Shown here piece by piece: positions 45,201 to 52,865 of a DNA stretch of 64,000 nucleotides. The notes under the pieces were generated by a model. That model searched no databases. It saw nothing but the letters and a program-made list of their open reading frames with translations, and was not told the DNA's origin. Source of the stretch: a virus; IMG/VR virus record IMGVR_UViG_3300022752_000015, positions 62,001 to 126,000 of that record; one strand, given 5' to 3'. Made by a program: the position numbers and the translations under genes. Numbering within the stretch: position 1 is the first letter of the stretch; each line of letters begins with the position of its first letter.

Positions 45201-45321
45201 GTCCTTTTTTGGAAGTACCAATCACACCTGCAGGAACTCCGACGGGTCCTGACGGAGGTGGTGCCTTAAGCTCAATTTCTCTTTCAAAAAAATTAGGTGA
45301 TCTAAAAACTTGTTCAGCCAT
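42274..45321 (-). CDS. Tail sheath protein, paralogue 3 (most diverged)
   Basis: A 1015-residue sheath subunit with the same framework: FEREIELKAPPPSGPVGVP, AGVIGTSKKGPAFVPVTV, MYGGFDGLNILDPAARRMND, PGIREDYLTNY, VNVRRLLLEVKRLIINIA and RAIEFIAIDFIVTNAG. The middle third differs most from the other two. It is the first sheath gene in transcription order, next to the tail-completion candidate. AGGAG precedes ATG 45321. Confidence 0.93.
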   Translation of the reverse strand: MAEQVFRSPNFFEREIELKAPPPSGPVGVPAGVIGTSKKGPAFVPVTVSNFNEFASIFGDLDPKKFGPYAVNEFLKNRTALTYMRVLGGGSNRSLSDVQTTLVTGKVKNAGFKTIGIKTDSTVDLYSRTVGGVQFIVADHTIDSSEEPKGMPMFTDNDSRTQSSNVSLVRGVVLMASGARMLILDGDENVGTTFNSPVAIDDVGAVKSGKVKLVISSTLGSTFSYDDGKAGLKIYTASLNPTSADYFGKVLNKDPEKFAQYQHLLYADFAVDDEVASVIDNDAVAILSGSSLRSNTSGDTTLYFSGAYGSFDTRFTAPRTPYFISQPFGTSEYDLFSIESIDDGEYANSLYKVSISNLKVSENDAYEYGTFNLQIRDFNDTDVNPVIIEEFVNCSLDPDADNYVAKLVGDRKVTYDFDQDILVERRIVTTGKYQNVSKYVRVVMSTAVEEKKVPAKSLPFGFRGFEVLKTNDSLNDAAPTSSRIRIGGAFNDNNSASMLSGSILPPVPYRYKVTRGAVSTTANWSGEPGPLESANPAYYWGVKFERNTDPLNNNLNEEKNVLIENFTKFMGIKKLDVLVTGSGADTFNNNKFSLSKVAFANGAISELTGTIRSHMREAAYIRNGKVDPSTYVINDSGFGNRITLASLLSNGEPYQFNRFSTFAKFSTFMYGGFDGLNILDPAARRMNDKATSFETPKGAASTTYTSPGLTSNVAGTGVDNNAVSSYVTAIDVMTDPLQVNVNLLALPGIREDYLTNYTAKKVRDYGLAMYVMDIPNYDDNSDRIYDDSTNRINIENTAAIFEERTFDNNYVATYFPNVYVNDTTNSRYVKVPASVAALGALGFNDFIAYPWFAPAGFNRAALDFVNNVEVRLNVSDRDRLYDARINPIATFPRLGFVIYGQKTLQIRKSALDRVNVRRLLLEVKRLIINIANRIIFEQNTPAVRNKFVADAILQLSLIQTQAGIEAYQVIMNETNNTQEDIDLNRLNGRIVVVPTRAIEFIAIDFIVTNAGVEFV

Positions 45322-45396
45322 TCTCCTGCTCCTTCATGAATACACTGGGAATTTCTTCGTATAAGTATTCAAGAGAAATCTAAAAAACTGGAATGG

Positions 45397-46737
45397 TCAC
45401 TTAGTAGTTTCGTATGTTAAATCGCCTAGTAGCGTGTCAGCCGCTGCAGGATTAGATTTTGAAGAAAGATCGCTTGACGGTTTTATGACAGTTTCGCCGG
45501 ACGCATTAGATGTTCTAAAAACCCTAGCGTAAGTCGCTACATTTTTACCTGAAGAGTTTTGAGTAATTATTTTTTGGTACACTGGTCTATTTTGTTTAGA
45601 CGACCTGGTCTGTAATGCAGGATCATTTGAGACGGCCGAGTCCGTCGGCGAATACAGTCTAGTGCCGCTTCTGCGTTGATCTGCTCTATTGTTTTTGATG
45701 TCAGACAGCGGAAGCGTTGGATCATCAGATCCAAGAAAAGGATCTTCGACCAAATTGATAGGAGACGCGGGATCATCGTCTTTCGGAGCAACGGTTTCAA
45801 ATTTTATGATTGGAGATGAAACATAACGTTTTATTGGAACTCCGGTTCCGGGAGATTGTGTGGCAAATAAGTAAGCGAGAACCTTCACGTTAAATTTGTA
45901 TTTGATAATTCTCTCTTCTTGTGACATGTCATCGACGTTATTTTCAGGTTCGTATGAATTATCTTCAACCTTGGCTATGAACCAATATCCTTTGGTCGTG
46001 TTAAGCTTCCAAGAATTGCCTTGTGGTAAAAAAGAAGCAACAATATTTTCTAAAATCTGATTCATGTGTTGCGTGTATTGAGTCCACAGAGTAATCTCGT
46101 AACGAATGTTATAAAATTGAGGAGCAGGAATGACTATGGTCTCATAGATATTTTTTTTCTTGATATCTGCAAGCCAAGCTCCATCTATTATGGCTGATGA
46201 TTCTTCATCTTCTCCCACGGTTCTGTCGGTCAAGATCTGACCATCAACATGTTCCTTGTTAGGATTAGTCGCTACATTCAGCTGGTTTTTTAATAAAAAT
46301 CGATTAATAAGATTTTGATATTTTCTATCGGATTTATCAAGACGTCTTTTTATGATGATTTCGCCGGTTTGTTGATTTATACCTCTGCCGGCGATATCTT
46401 CGTCTGAATTTTGGGAAATTCCCGTCCTGACGATAGTGATCAAAGGAAGTATCAAAGAATTGTTTCTATCTCTTAAGGCTTTTCTCTTCTTCAAGATTGC
46501 CCATTTTTCTCCCGACGCAAAGATAACAGGGACATTTTTTGGTACTGAATTGTCACCATTAACTTGCAACGTCAACTCTTTGTCGAACAAATTAAAAATC
46601 GAAACATCAACGTCTTCCAATCCGACAGGAGGGATCGTAAATTCAGCCGTTCCTTGGTGCGTTTTATCGATTAAACCTGGTACACCGAACTGAGGATTGC
46701 TGTTGGAGTTAAATCTGGTAGGCATAGTTCTGCTCAT
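45397..46737 (-). CDS. Putative tail sheath stabiliser/tail terminator (gp15-like)
   Basis: A 446-residue protein. The central part, PLITIVRTGIS, then ETIVIPAPQFYNIRYEITLW and TQYTQHMNQILENIVASFLP, resembles the T4 gp15-type sheath stabiliser family, where a beta-sandwich binds the tail end. The C-terminal 150 residues are Ser/Thr/Asp-rich and low in structure. It lies between neck and sheath genes, the expected site for gp15. The ATG overlaps the upstream stop (ATGA). Confidence 0.68.
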   Translation of the reverse strand: MSRTMPTRFNSNSNPQFGVPGLIDKTHQGTAEFTIPPVGLEDVDVSIFNLFDKELTLQVNGDNSVPKNVPVIFASGEKWAILKKRKALRDRNNSLILPLITIVRTGISQNSDEDIAGRGINQQTGEIIIKRRLDKSDRKYQNLINRFLLKNQLNVATNPNKEHVDGQILTDRTVGEDEESSAIIDGAWLADIKKKNIYETIVIPAPQFYNIRYEITLWTQYTQHMNQILENIVASFLPQGNSWKLNTTKGYWFIAKVEDNSYEPENNVDDMSQEERIIKYKFNVKVLAYLFATQSPGTGVPIKRYVSSPIIKFETVAPKDDDPASPINLVEDPFLGSDDPTLPLSDIKNNRADQRRSGTRLYSPTDSAVSNDPALQTRSSKQNRPVYQKIITQNSSGKNVATYARVFRTSNASGETVIKPSSDLSSKSNPAAADTLLGDLTYETTK

Positions 46738-47399
46738 TCATCATAAAAAGAATTACCAGCACCAGTAGAATCTCCTTTGCTGGAAACTTCTCTGGGACCT
46801 GAGATTGGTGGGTCAAGAACCCCTTGCTTCACCAAATCTCTAACGTCGGCTGTCGGACCTTCGGCGTTTTCTTCAACACCTCTTTGCTGTACGAATGTGG
46901 TTTGCGTAGCATCTTTATCGGTGTACTCAATGCCAGTCGGGCCTTTAACAAGAGCCTTGAATTGACTATCACGTACTCTGAGTCCCACCAACGCGACTCC
47001 GTCAATATTTTCAGCCTGTCCGTAAATGTTTCTCATGAATCTGTATTCAGTTATTTCATAAAAAACATCGCTAAAAGAATAATAATCCCCGATTGCAGGA
47101 TTAATGCCTTTTTCTATCATGTCTCTGTGTTGGATGTAAACCTCTGATTTAAAATTAGTGTCTACTCCAAACTTGTCTATTTTTGTGTCGATCTGAAATT
47201 CGTTGCTTACTAAAACATCGATAACGATTGGATTATCGAATATTTTTTGCATAGCTTCAGCATAAACTTCATGAGTCTTGGTCTTAGTTTCTGAGATAGG
47301 ATAGTAATAGATCTTTTGGCCGATCACGTCTTTTATCACTTCTTTCGTGATGTCAGAAATGAAATTAATTTCTCTTTGCGTGATAAAAAGACGAGCCAT
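46734..47399 (-). CDS. Putative neck protein (gp14-like)
   Basis: A 221-residue protein. Its core, IVIDVLVSNEFQID, KFGVDTNFKSEVYIQHRDMI and INPAIGDYYSFSDVFYEITE, follows the pattern of T4-like neck/head-closure proteins. The last 60 residues are Gly/Ser/Pro-rich and flexible. It is placed between the connector-like gene and the tail stabiliser candidate, matching the gp13-gp14-gp15 order. Assignment is by pattern and position. Confidence 0.62.
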   Translation of the reverse strand: MARLFITQREINFISDITKEVIKDVIGQKIYYYPISETKTKTHEVYAEAMQKIFDNPIVIDVLVSNEFQIDTKIDKFGVDTNFKSEVYIQHRDMIEKGINPAIGDYYSFSDVFYEITEYRFMRNIYGQAENIDGVALVGLRVRDSQFKALVKGPTGIEYTDKDATQTTFVQQRGVEENAEGPTADVRDLVKQGVLDPPISGPREVSSKGDSTGAGNSFYDE

Positions 47400-47414
47400 A
47401 AATTATTCTCCAGT

Positions 47415-48590
47415 TTATCCTATCGAAATAGCTTTGCCTAACGGCATAGGGATAAATCTAAGTTGCTTGTTCAAGTTTTCGGCTGCGGCAGCGTCAGTTT
47501 CTAACAATTTCGCATATGTCAAATTTGCTAAAAATTCTTTCATCTGCGTATTCAACCTCTCTTTATCTTCACGAGCTTGAGTGATTAAAGCCTCACCATT
47601 AAGTTGAAGATCGGCGTTAGGTATAGGAACTGTTTGAAATTTTGATCGAATCAATCCCAACAACTCTTTGCATAAAGCTAAAGTAAACTGTCTAATCCAT
47701 TGTCTTCCAGGTTGATTTATTGAAGCAAATGGAATATTACCTAAGGGAACATTGCTAGGACCAGATATACCGTAAATTGAATCATCATGATAAGCTGGCA
47801 TGAGAGGATTTTGCGGTTTTACGACTTTTATATACAATCTTCCTGTCTGCAGATCTGTGGTAGGTATGGGATAAATTCTTAACTTTCTACCCATGATTTC
47901 GTAGCTGTAATTTGATCTTCTGACCCTGAAAGCTGTCTCTAACATCCCCCTTCTTAGTACGTCTTCAAAAACAGGTAACACATAAAATACGGTAGAGTTA
48001 ACATAAGACTCGTAATTAAAATTGGTCGCCAAAAAGTTCGTAATATTAGATGCATTCAATAAAAAGTGCTGTGCCGCAAGAGGCTCAAAATGAAAAACTT
48101 CAGCAATTTTCAATTTACCCTTTGACCCTGATGCCATGGAATCATAGATGCCAATTCCTGTTTCATTGTCTTTTACTTCAGAATAAATGTCATAATCTTG
48201 TCGGCCAGCAGCAAGATCTAGATATCCTAACGTTGCATCGTAAGATCCTCCCACGAAAGCTTGAGAAGCGTATGGTTCTGCCATACGCAACAAATGTTCC
48301 AAAGTTTGTCTCGCATATTTGTTCGTCAAATCTGCACTTCCCGTAGGTAAACCCAACAAGTTTGTCAATTCTGATGTTATTTTTGTCTCATGTATTAAAC
48401 GACTATATTCGCAACAAGCTTCTTCAAAGCACGCCCATATCTCTTTTTTGGTCAACTCCACAGACAACACGTCATCACCAAGTTTGCGTTTAACAAACAA
48501 GACCATTGCGTCGGCTTCTGATTGAAAAGTTGCGTCCGAATCAAAAAATCCGAACGGCGTGGGACCAATCGTCGTTGAAAACGTAGACAT
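47415..48590 (-). CDS. Putative head-tail connector/neck protein (gp13-like)
   Basis: A 391-residue protein. FQSEADAMVLFVKRKLGDDV, ELTKKEIWACFEEACCEYSR and KLRIYPIP recall neck/connector-type proteins of T4-like phages that I have seen in this position, but I cannot name the family with certainty. I chose ATG 48590 (MSTFSTTIG) over TTG 48638. Position directly upstream of gp14- and gp15-like genes supports a neck role. Confidence 0.62.
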   Translation of the reverse strand: MSTFSTTIGPTPFGFFDSDATFQSEADAMVLFVKRKLGDDVLSVELTKKEIWACFEEACCEYSRLIHETKITSELTNLLGLPTGSADLTNKYARQTLEHLLRMAEPYASQAFVGGSYDATLGYLDLAAGRQDYDIYSEVKDNETGIGIYDSMASGSKGKLKIAEVFHFEPLAAQHFLLNASNITNFLATNFNYESYVNSTVFYVLPVFEDVLRRGMLETAFRVRRSNYSYEIMGRKLRIYPIPTTDLQTGRLYIKVVKPQNPLMPAYHDDSIYGISGPSNVPLGNIPFASINQPGRQWIRQFTLALCKELLGLIRSKFQTVPIPNADLQLNGEALITQAREDKERLNTQMKEFLANLTYAKLLETDAAAAENLNKQLRFIPMPLGKAISIG

Positions 48591-48652
48591 AATACTACGT
48601 ATCTTCGAACGTAATAAATTTTGTTTGCTGAGAACCAATAACTGAATTATTG

Positions 48653-49036
48653 TTACTGATCGTTCGGATCGTAGGCATAGGTTGCCGTGACCTCATCACC
48701 AGCATGAGGAGCAAAATTCAAAGTGATAACCTTGTCTGATATACTAAAATCTTTATTGCTTCCATTATTCAAATGTTGAAGTACTCCGTTAATGAATAAA
48801 AGAACTTCTGCATCAGCTATCGGTTTATATTGCAAGGTATAAACCGTATTTACGTCGTCTGTTGCACCAACCAACGTTTCGTTCCATACCATTGTCACGG
48901 TTGTTAACGAAGCTAGGTTGCTTATCGTTTGCAATAATTGCTGCGTCTCTTCAGGAGTTGCTACATATTGTAGACGTGGACGTGGCCTGTAATACGAATA
49001 CGCTTTTCTAGTTCTTGAGGCGTCTCTAAATGCCAT
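48653..49036 (-). CDS. Small beta-sandwich virion protein with RKAYSYYRPRP N-terminus
   Basis: A 127-residue protein. The N-terminus, RTRKAYSYYRPRP, is echoed in the fibre-like protein at 54083-56020 (FRKTYSFFRQQP), suggesting a common docking peptide. The rest is a short beta domain with LQYKPIADAEVLLFINGVLQ and HAGDEVTATYAY, typical of phage fibre or decoration domains. Role inferred as minor virion protein. Confidence 0.7.
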   Translation of the reverse strand: MAFRDASRTRKAYSYYRPRPRLQYVATPEETQQLLQTISNLASLTTVTMVWNETLVGATDDVNTVYTLQYKPIADAEVLLFINGVLQHLNNGSNKDFSISDKVITLNFAPHAGDEVTATYAYDPNDQ

Positions 49037-49054
49037 ATGATGTTGATTAAATAA

Positions 49055-49843
49055 TCACTCGATTATTTTATAAGCCTCAAAGTGCATTCCATCGGGTCTA
49101 GATTTGAACCATCCGCCCCAATAAAACCCGTTTTGGTATGCAATATCGACCAGATCTCTGACTGATCCTTTTTCATCTCGAAGAGCAGGACGAACGCCCA
49201 GACCATTCCACTGATGGTTTATATCGAACGCTGTGCCCCAAGCATGATTTGATAAAGAAGTCCGTGAACCTCTCACGAATCGTGGCACCCATGACCCACC
49301 CCAGGTTAGAATTTTTTCATTTAAATTTGCCGATTGCCAATCATCAAACAATTTCAAGAATTGTCTTGATATCTTCCCGTGAACGTGGGCCGCACCATTT
49401 TGCAAAGACCCTGGTACTCCAACTAGTTGGGGGACTTGCACGACAACTATGTTGTCTTTTGACCAATCGTCAGTGATCTTTATTGCCTCTGGATTTGTCT
49501 GCGTCGGTGAAGAAACAAAAGAGAACTTTCCAAATAATTTCATTCTTTCAAGAACAGTCAACGGATTATTGTCGGGCCGTGGAGGCCAATTAGGCCCGAA
49601 ATCTCCAGCAGAATTATCCTTTACTACGTCAAATCCATCTAACAAAGCTGCAGATATGGTTTTAGGACCTACTATACCATCCGCATCAAGATCCTTAGAG
49701 GCTTGGAACGCTTTTGTCGCGTCGAGAGTGATCGAATCATAATCACCATTGACGATTACATTAGAGTCGTTAGATAAACCTCTAAGAAAAATTTGCCAAC
49801 GTTTTACATCGGCACCTTTCATTCCTGGATATAACGTTTTCAT
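49055..49843 (-). CDS. Peptidoglycan-binding M15 peptidase (endolysin or tail lysin)
   Basis: A 262-residue cell-wall enzyme. Residues 4-67 are a peptidoglycan-binding domain (GMKGADVKRWQIFLRGL, DADGIVGPKTISAAL). Residues about 150-262 are a D-Ala-D-Ala carboxypeptidase/VanY-type M15 domain with zinc ligands H200 (SLSNHAWGTAFDIN), D207 and H254 (DGMHFE). No signal peptide is seen, so release would need a holin or virion delivery. It is embedded in virion genes, so it may be a tail-associated lysin. Confidence 0.9.
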   Translation of the reverse strand: MKTLYPGMKGADVKRWQIFLRGLSNDSNVIVNGDYDSITLDATKAFQASKDLDADGIVGPKTISAALLDGFDVVKDNSAGDFGPNWPPRPDNNPLTVLERMKLFGKFSFVSSPTQTNPEAIKITDDWSKDNIVVVQVPQLVGVPGSLQNGAAHVHGKISRQFLKLFDDWQSANLNEKILTWGGSWVPRFVRGSRTSLSNHAWGTAFDINHQWNGLGVRPALRDEKGSVRDLVDIAYQNGFYWGGWFKSRPDGMHFEAYKIIE

Positions 49844-49847
49844 AAAT

Positions 49848-50066
49848 TCAAATGGAAGACAGCAACGCTTGAACTGCTGTCTTCACTCTTTCTCTAAGTT
49901 CATCAGGAAGAGCTGACAACAACACATAGTGTTCTGCACGCAAAGCATTCTCAACCGGTCCACCCATGACCTCTGCAGAACTTCTTTGTACTCCCACATT
50001 GAGAACTAGCGGGGGAGCACCAACACGAGAGCTGATCATGGGTTGATATAAGTCTACCTTTTGCAT
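49848..50066 (-). CDS. Small protein, unknown
   Basis: A 72-residue protein with SSRVGAPPLVLNVGVQRSS and a helical end ELRERVKTAVQALLSSI. No recognised family. It is 4 bases upstream of the peptidase gene and 10 bases downstream of a 59-residue coiled-coil gene. Confidence 0.65.
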   Translation of the reverse strand: MQKVDLYQPMISSRVGAPPLVLNVGVQRSSAEVMGGPVENALRAEHYVLLSALPDELRERVKTAVQALLSSI

Positions 50067-50076
50067 GTTATTTCTA

Positions 50077-50256
50077 TTAACCTTTTAGAATGTTAGATTT
50101 GTTGCTTAGCGCTTCATTTTTTAGAATGAAAGAATTCTTCAACTCATTCAATTGTTCTTGAAGAGCAGATGCATCGTGACCTTTTTGCACTGTTTCTTGA
50201 ATTTGAAGCTCTAATTGCTTTATCTTCATTAATAATACGTCTGTTGTCGCTGGCAT
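50077..50256 (-). CDS. 59-residue coiled-coil protein
   Basis: An ATG at 50256 opens a 59-residue frame ending at TAA 50077-50079, rich in heptads (MKIKQLELQIQETVQKG, then ALQEQLNELKNSF). No good ribosome binding site is visible. It fills the gap between the collagen-like gene and the 72-residue gene exactly, which supports coding. Possible small spacer or chaperone for fibres; function unknown. Confidence 0.6.
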   Translation of the reverse strand: MPATTDVLLMKIKQLELQIQETVQKGHDASALQEQLNELKNSFILKNEALSNKSNILKG

Positions 50257-50301
50257 ATGACTTATATGTATTTCTATTTTTATTAAAGTAAAAAAGTTGA
50301 A

Positions 50302-51261
50302 TCACGTGGGTTCAAGAACCAATACTACCATTATGTTTGATGGAGTCGTGCCTGTTCCCGAGGCTGGCACGGATGCTACCGCTATTTTATCTCCTAAAGA
50401 TATTGCGATAGAGTCCGTAGTATTCGCATCCGTACCGCTTGTAGTCGTCGAGACTCCCATGCCTGATGCAGATCCATTTACATAAAGTTTATAATCAATA
50501 GATCTGGTTCCCGACCCAGCTAACTGAGCAAGATACATTTTAGTAACATTGCCTCTTATTGGCATCGGAATTTCTATGATAGTAGATGATGCTGCCGAAG
50601 TGGCGCTCCCTGGGTATAAATATCTAGTTGCATCAATGCTTATGCTTGTGGCACCAAAGTAAAATAAGAAGCTTCCACCGGCTGTTCCTGTTGGGCCTGT
50701 AGCTCCTGTGGCACCTGTAGCTCCTGCTTCTCCTCGATCGCCTGTAGCTCCTGTGGCACCATTGTCGCCCCTATCGCCTTGAGGACCAGTGGAACCTGCA
50801 GGACCCGTTGGACCTGTTGGACCCGTAGCGCCTGTAGCGCCGTTGTCACCCCTATCGCCTTGAGGACCTGTAGAACCTGCGGGACCTGTTGGGCCTGTTT
50901 CTCCTCTATCTCCAGTCGCTCCTGTCTCACCTTTATCACCTTGAGGACCTGTAGAACCTGTGGGACCTGTTGGACCCGCGGTTCCTGTTTCTCCTCGATC
51001 ACCTGTAGCACCGGTTTCGCCTTTATCTCCTTGCGGCCCAGTTGATCCTGATGGACCAGTCGGCCCTGTTGGTCCAGCAGAACCAGCTGTACCTGTCGGT
51101 CCAGCGGAGCCAGTCGGTCCCGTTGGACCAGTAGGACCGGTAGAGCCAGTTGGTCCTGCTTCTCCTTGCGGGCCCGTAGGGCCAAGCGCTGGTCTTCCAA
51201 CTGGAAATCCAGAATTATAGATGTTGTTGGTTATTCCGATTCTTCTAAATTTGACAGGCAT
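50302..51261 (-). CDS. Collagen-like fibre protein
   Basis: A 319-residue protein with 26 N-terminal residues, then 56 uninterrupted Gly-X-Y triplets (residues 27-194), then a 125-residue beta-rich C-terminal domain ([20 protein letters not shown] onward). The triplets will form a collagen triple helix, with the C-domain acting as trimer cap or receptor-binding head. The triplets use many Thr, Asp and Pro residues, as usual in phage collagens that lack hydroxyproline. Confidence 0.92.
   Translation of the reverse strand: MPVKFRRIGITNNIYNSGFPVGRPALGPTGPQGEAGPTGSTGPTGPTGPTGSAGPTGTAGSAGPTGPTGPSGSTGPQGDKGETGATGDRGETGTAGPTGPTGSTGPQGDKGETGATGDRGETGPTGPAGSTGPQGDRGDNGATGATGPTGPTGPAGSTGPQGDRGDNGATGATGDRGEAGATGATGATGPTGTAGGSFLFYFGATSISIDATRYLYPGSATSAASSTIIEIPMPIRGNVTKMYLAQLAGSGTRSIDYKLYVNGSASGMGVSTTTSGTDANTTDSIAISLGDKIAVASVPASGTGTTPSNIMVVLVLEPT
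50680..51183 (-). repeat. Collagen-like Gly-X-Y repeat tract
   Basis: 56 Gly-X-Y triplets encoded in tandem, with a higher-order unit of about ten triplets starting GSTGPQGD and continuing with GAT/GPT triplets. It is present about four times. Such tracts can expand or contract by recombination. Confidence 0.9.
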
Positions 51262-51294
51262 ATAAAATTATGTTATCTCAATATAATACTTTTA

Positions 51295-51657
51295 CTATAG
51301 TGCGATGATTGAATCTATTACTTTGTTGATAAGAGGATTCCCGCTGGGGTTAGCTGAATTAGGATTCGTTGTAATCCAAAATTCGTACGTTGAACCTCCA
51401 ACATAATATCCTCTCATTCGATACTTGATGGCAGGAGTTCCTCCTGTCGTGGTGATTATTTGATATTTGAACACCTCAGGAGTCGTGCGGTCAAATTCAG
51501 TTGCGGTCTTTAAAACACCAGCATCTTGAAAGATCTCAGGAATTAAGTTAGTAAATTCAGCAGCAGAAGAGTGTTGACCATTGGATTGGAACACTTCTGG
51601 AAAGACCTGATTTTGTATTTCAGGTGGAAAGAAATCTGTAAAATCGTTTCCTGGCAT
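51295..51657 (-). CDS. Small virion-associated protein with PEVF repeats
   Basis: A 120-residue protein with a short repeated element (FPEVFQSNG, IPEIFQDAG, TPEVFKYQ) in its first half and a beta-rich second half (KYRMRGYYVGGSTYEFWIT). ATG 51657 is preferred to a TTG two codons earlier. The repeats suggest a short fibrous or adaptor region. Function unknown. Confidence 0.65.
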   Translation of the reverse strand: MPGNDFTDFFPPEIQNQVFPEVFQSNGQHSSAAEFTNLIPEIFQDAGVLKTATEFDRTTPEVFKYQIITTTGGTPAIKYRMRGYYVGGSTYEFWITTNPNSANPSGNPLINKVIDSIIAL

Positions 51658-51659
51658 GT

Positions 51660-52850
51660 TCAACCTATGCTAAAGTTTCTACCAGTTCTATTGGGCGAAG
51701 ACGATTGAGGAGGGACTCCATCCCACGGCACTAAAACTTTTGCTTCCGTCGTGATTGGTCGTCCAAAAGCGGCCGACGAAGAAAGTTCAGAGACAGTGAG
51801 ACTGTTCATTCCGACTCCAAGAGTCAAGTGATTGAGTGTACCAAGAATTCCTCTTTCTGTACCTTCATTAACGATGACCCACACGGGAAATTTTTCGAAT
51901 GATCCGCTATTGACGAAGTTATTGTAGCCGTTCGAGGAATCATGAGCCAAAAAACCCCAACTAAATTTCAATGCACCCTTGGACAAATCTGGGTGTGCAA
52001 TGGCTCCTTGAGGCGCGTTGTTGACAAGCGTGAAGCTTCCAATCGTACCACCATACCCATGAATCCAAGGAACCACGTTGTCATTTCCAGTGTTCCACAT
52101 GACATACGGACTTTCAGGATTAGATCCAGACCTTGGAGTATAAGGACCAAAGTGCATCACTCTAGAATAACCGTCAGATGCATCATCAACAAAAATCGTG
52201 ACGCTGTCCTCAGACAAGATGAAATGACTCTTGCTTTGATTCATGTCTGTACCTGCAATTCCAGAAAGCGAAGATCTTGAACTAGAAACTTGTCCTAATA
52301 TCCCATTCGGTCTCGGAAAAAATGCTCCTTTACCAGCTGCGGTCGTTTTCCAGACAGGACCCACTGTCTCTACAAAAGCGTTTTCTCCATACCCTCCATT
52401 CCATGGACCTCCCGTGTATGGATAAACGTCAGGTACTGATCCACTCGGATGACATGCAAATGCTATTCCTACTTGAAAAAATCCATAGTTTTCACCTGTA
52501 GGTTGGGTCGAATCATCAATAAAAATAGAACCAGTGTGAGTGCGGCCGGGGGCGGCGGAACCAGTGTTTGCATAAATCAAACAATCAAACTTTCCATAAG
52601 AAGCCGAATGAAATCTAAAACATGCAAAAGATCCGGAGGCAGGAGGGTTCGGCTCATCCCAAAAATCCCACCCAGAACCTCCTTCGCCATAGTTCCACGC
52701 AAGCATTTCTATCCCTAAATCATTCATGCTAGAGGATATGTGTTGTATCAAATTAACGAAGAATTCGCCATTTGCTCTAGAGTGGACTCCGACTGAATCT
52801 CCCACTGCAGGTTCTAAATAACAATCTACTCTTGCTCTATACTTTGCCAT
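51660..52850 (-). CDS. Virion protein, paralogue A of a pair
   Basis: A 396-residue protein closely related to the next gene upstream: both begin MAKYRARVDCYLEP and share RANGEFFVNLIQHISSSM, FACFRFHSAS-GKFDCLIY, FFPRPNGILG and the ending GRNFSIG. Beta-rich, with many Trp and Gly residues, no signal peptide. I recognise no enzyme motif. Position among fibre-like genes suggests tail decoration or an adsorption protein. Confidence 0.75.
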   Translation of the reverse strand: MAKYRARVDCYLEPAVGDSVGVHSRANGEFFVNLIQHISSSMNDLGIEMLAWNYGEGGSGWDFWDEPNPPASGSFACFRFHSASYGKFDCLIYANTGSAAPGRTHTGSIFIDDSTQPTGENYGFFQVGIAFACHPSGSVPDVYPYTGGPWNGGYGENAFVETVGPVWKTTAAGKGAFFPRPNGILGQVSSSRSSLSGIAGTDMNQSKSHFILSEDSVTIFVDDASDGYSRVMHFGPYTPRSGSNPESPYVMWNTGNDNVVPWIHGYGGTIGSFTLVNNAPQGAIAHPDLSKGALKFSWGFLAHDSSNGYNNFVNSGSFEKFPVWVIVNEGTERGILGTLNHLTLGVGMNSLTVSELSSSAAFGRPITTEAKVLVPWDGVPPQSSSPNRTGRNFSIG

Positions 52851-52865
52851 GTTAGATTCCTCTTG

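Noticed and set aside
50640-51200. A 186-codon minus-strand frame and several plus-strand frames over the collagen tract
   Set aside because: They are shadows of the Gly-X-Y repeats: any frame across GGN-rich triplet repeats stays open and gives low-complexity protein.
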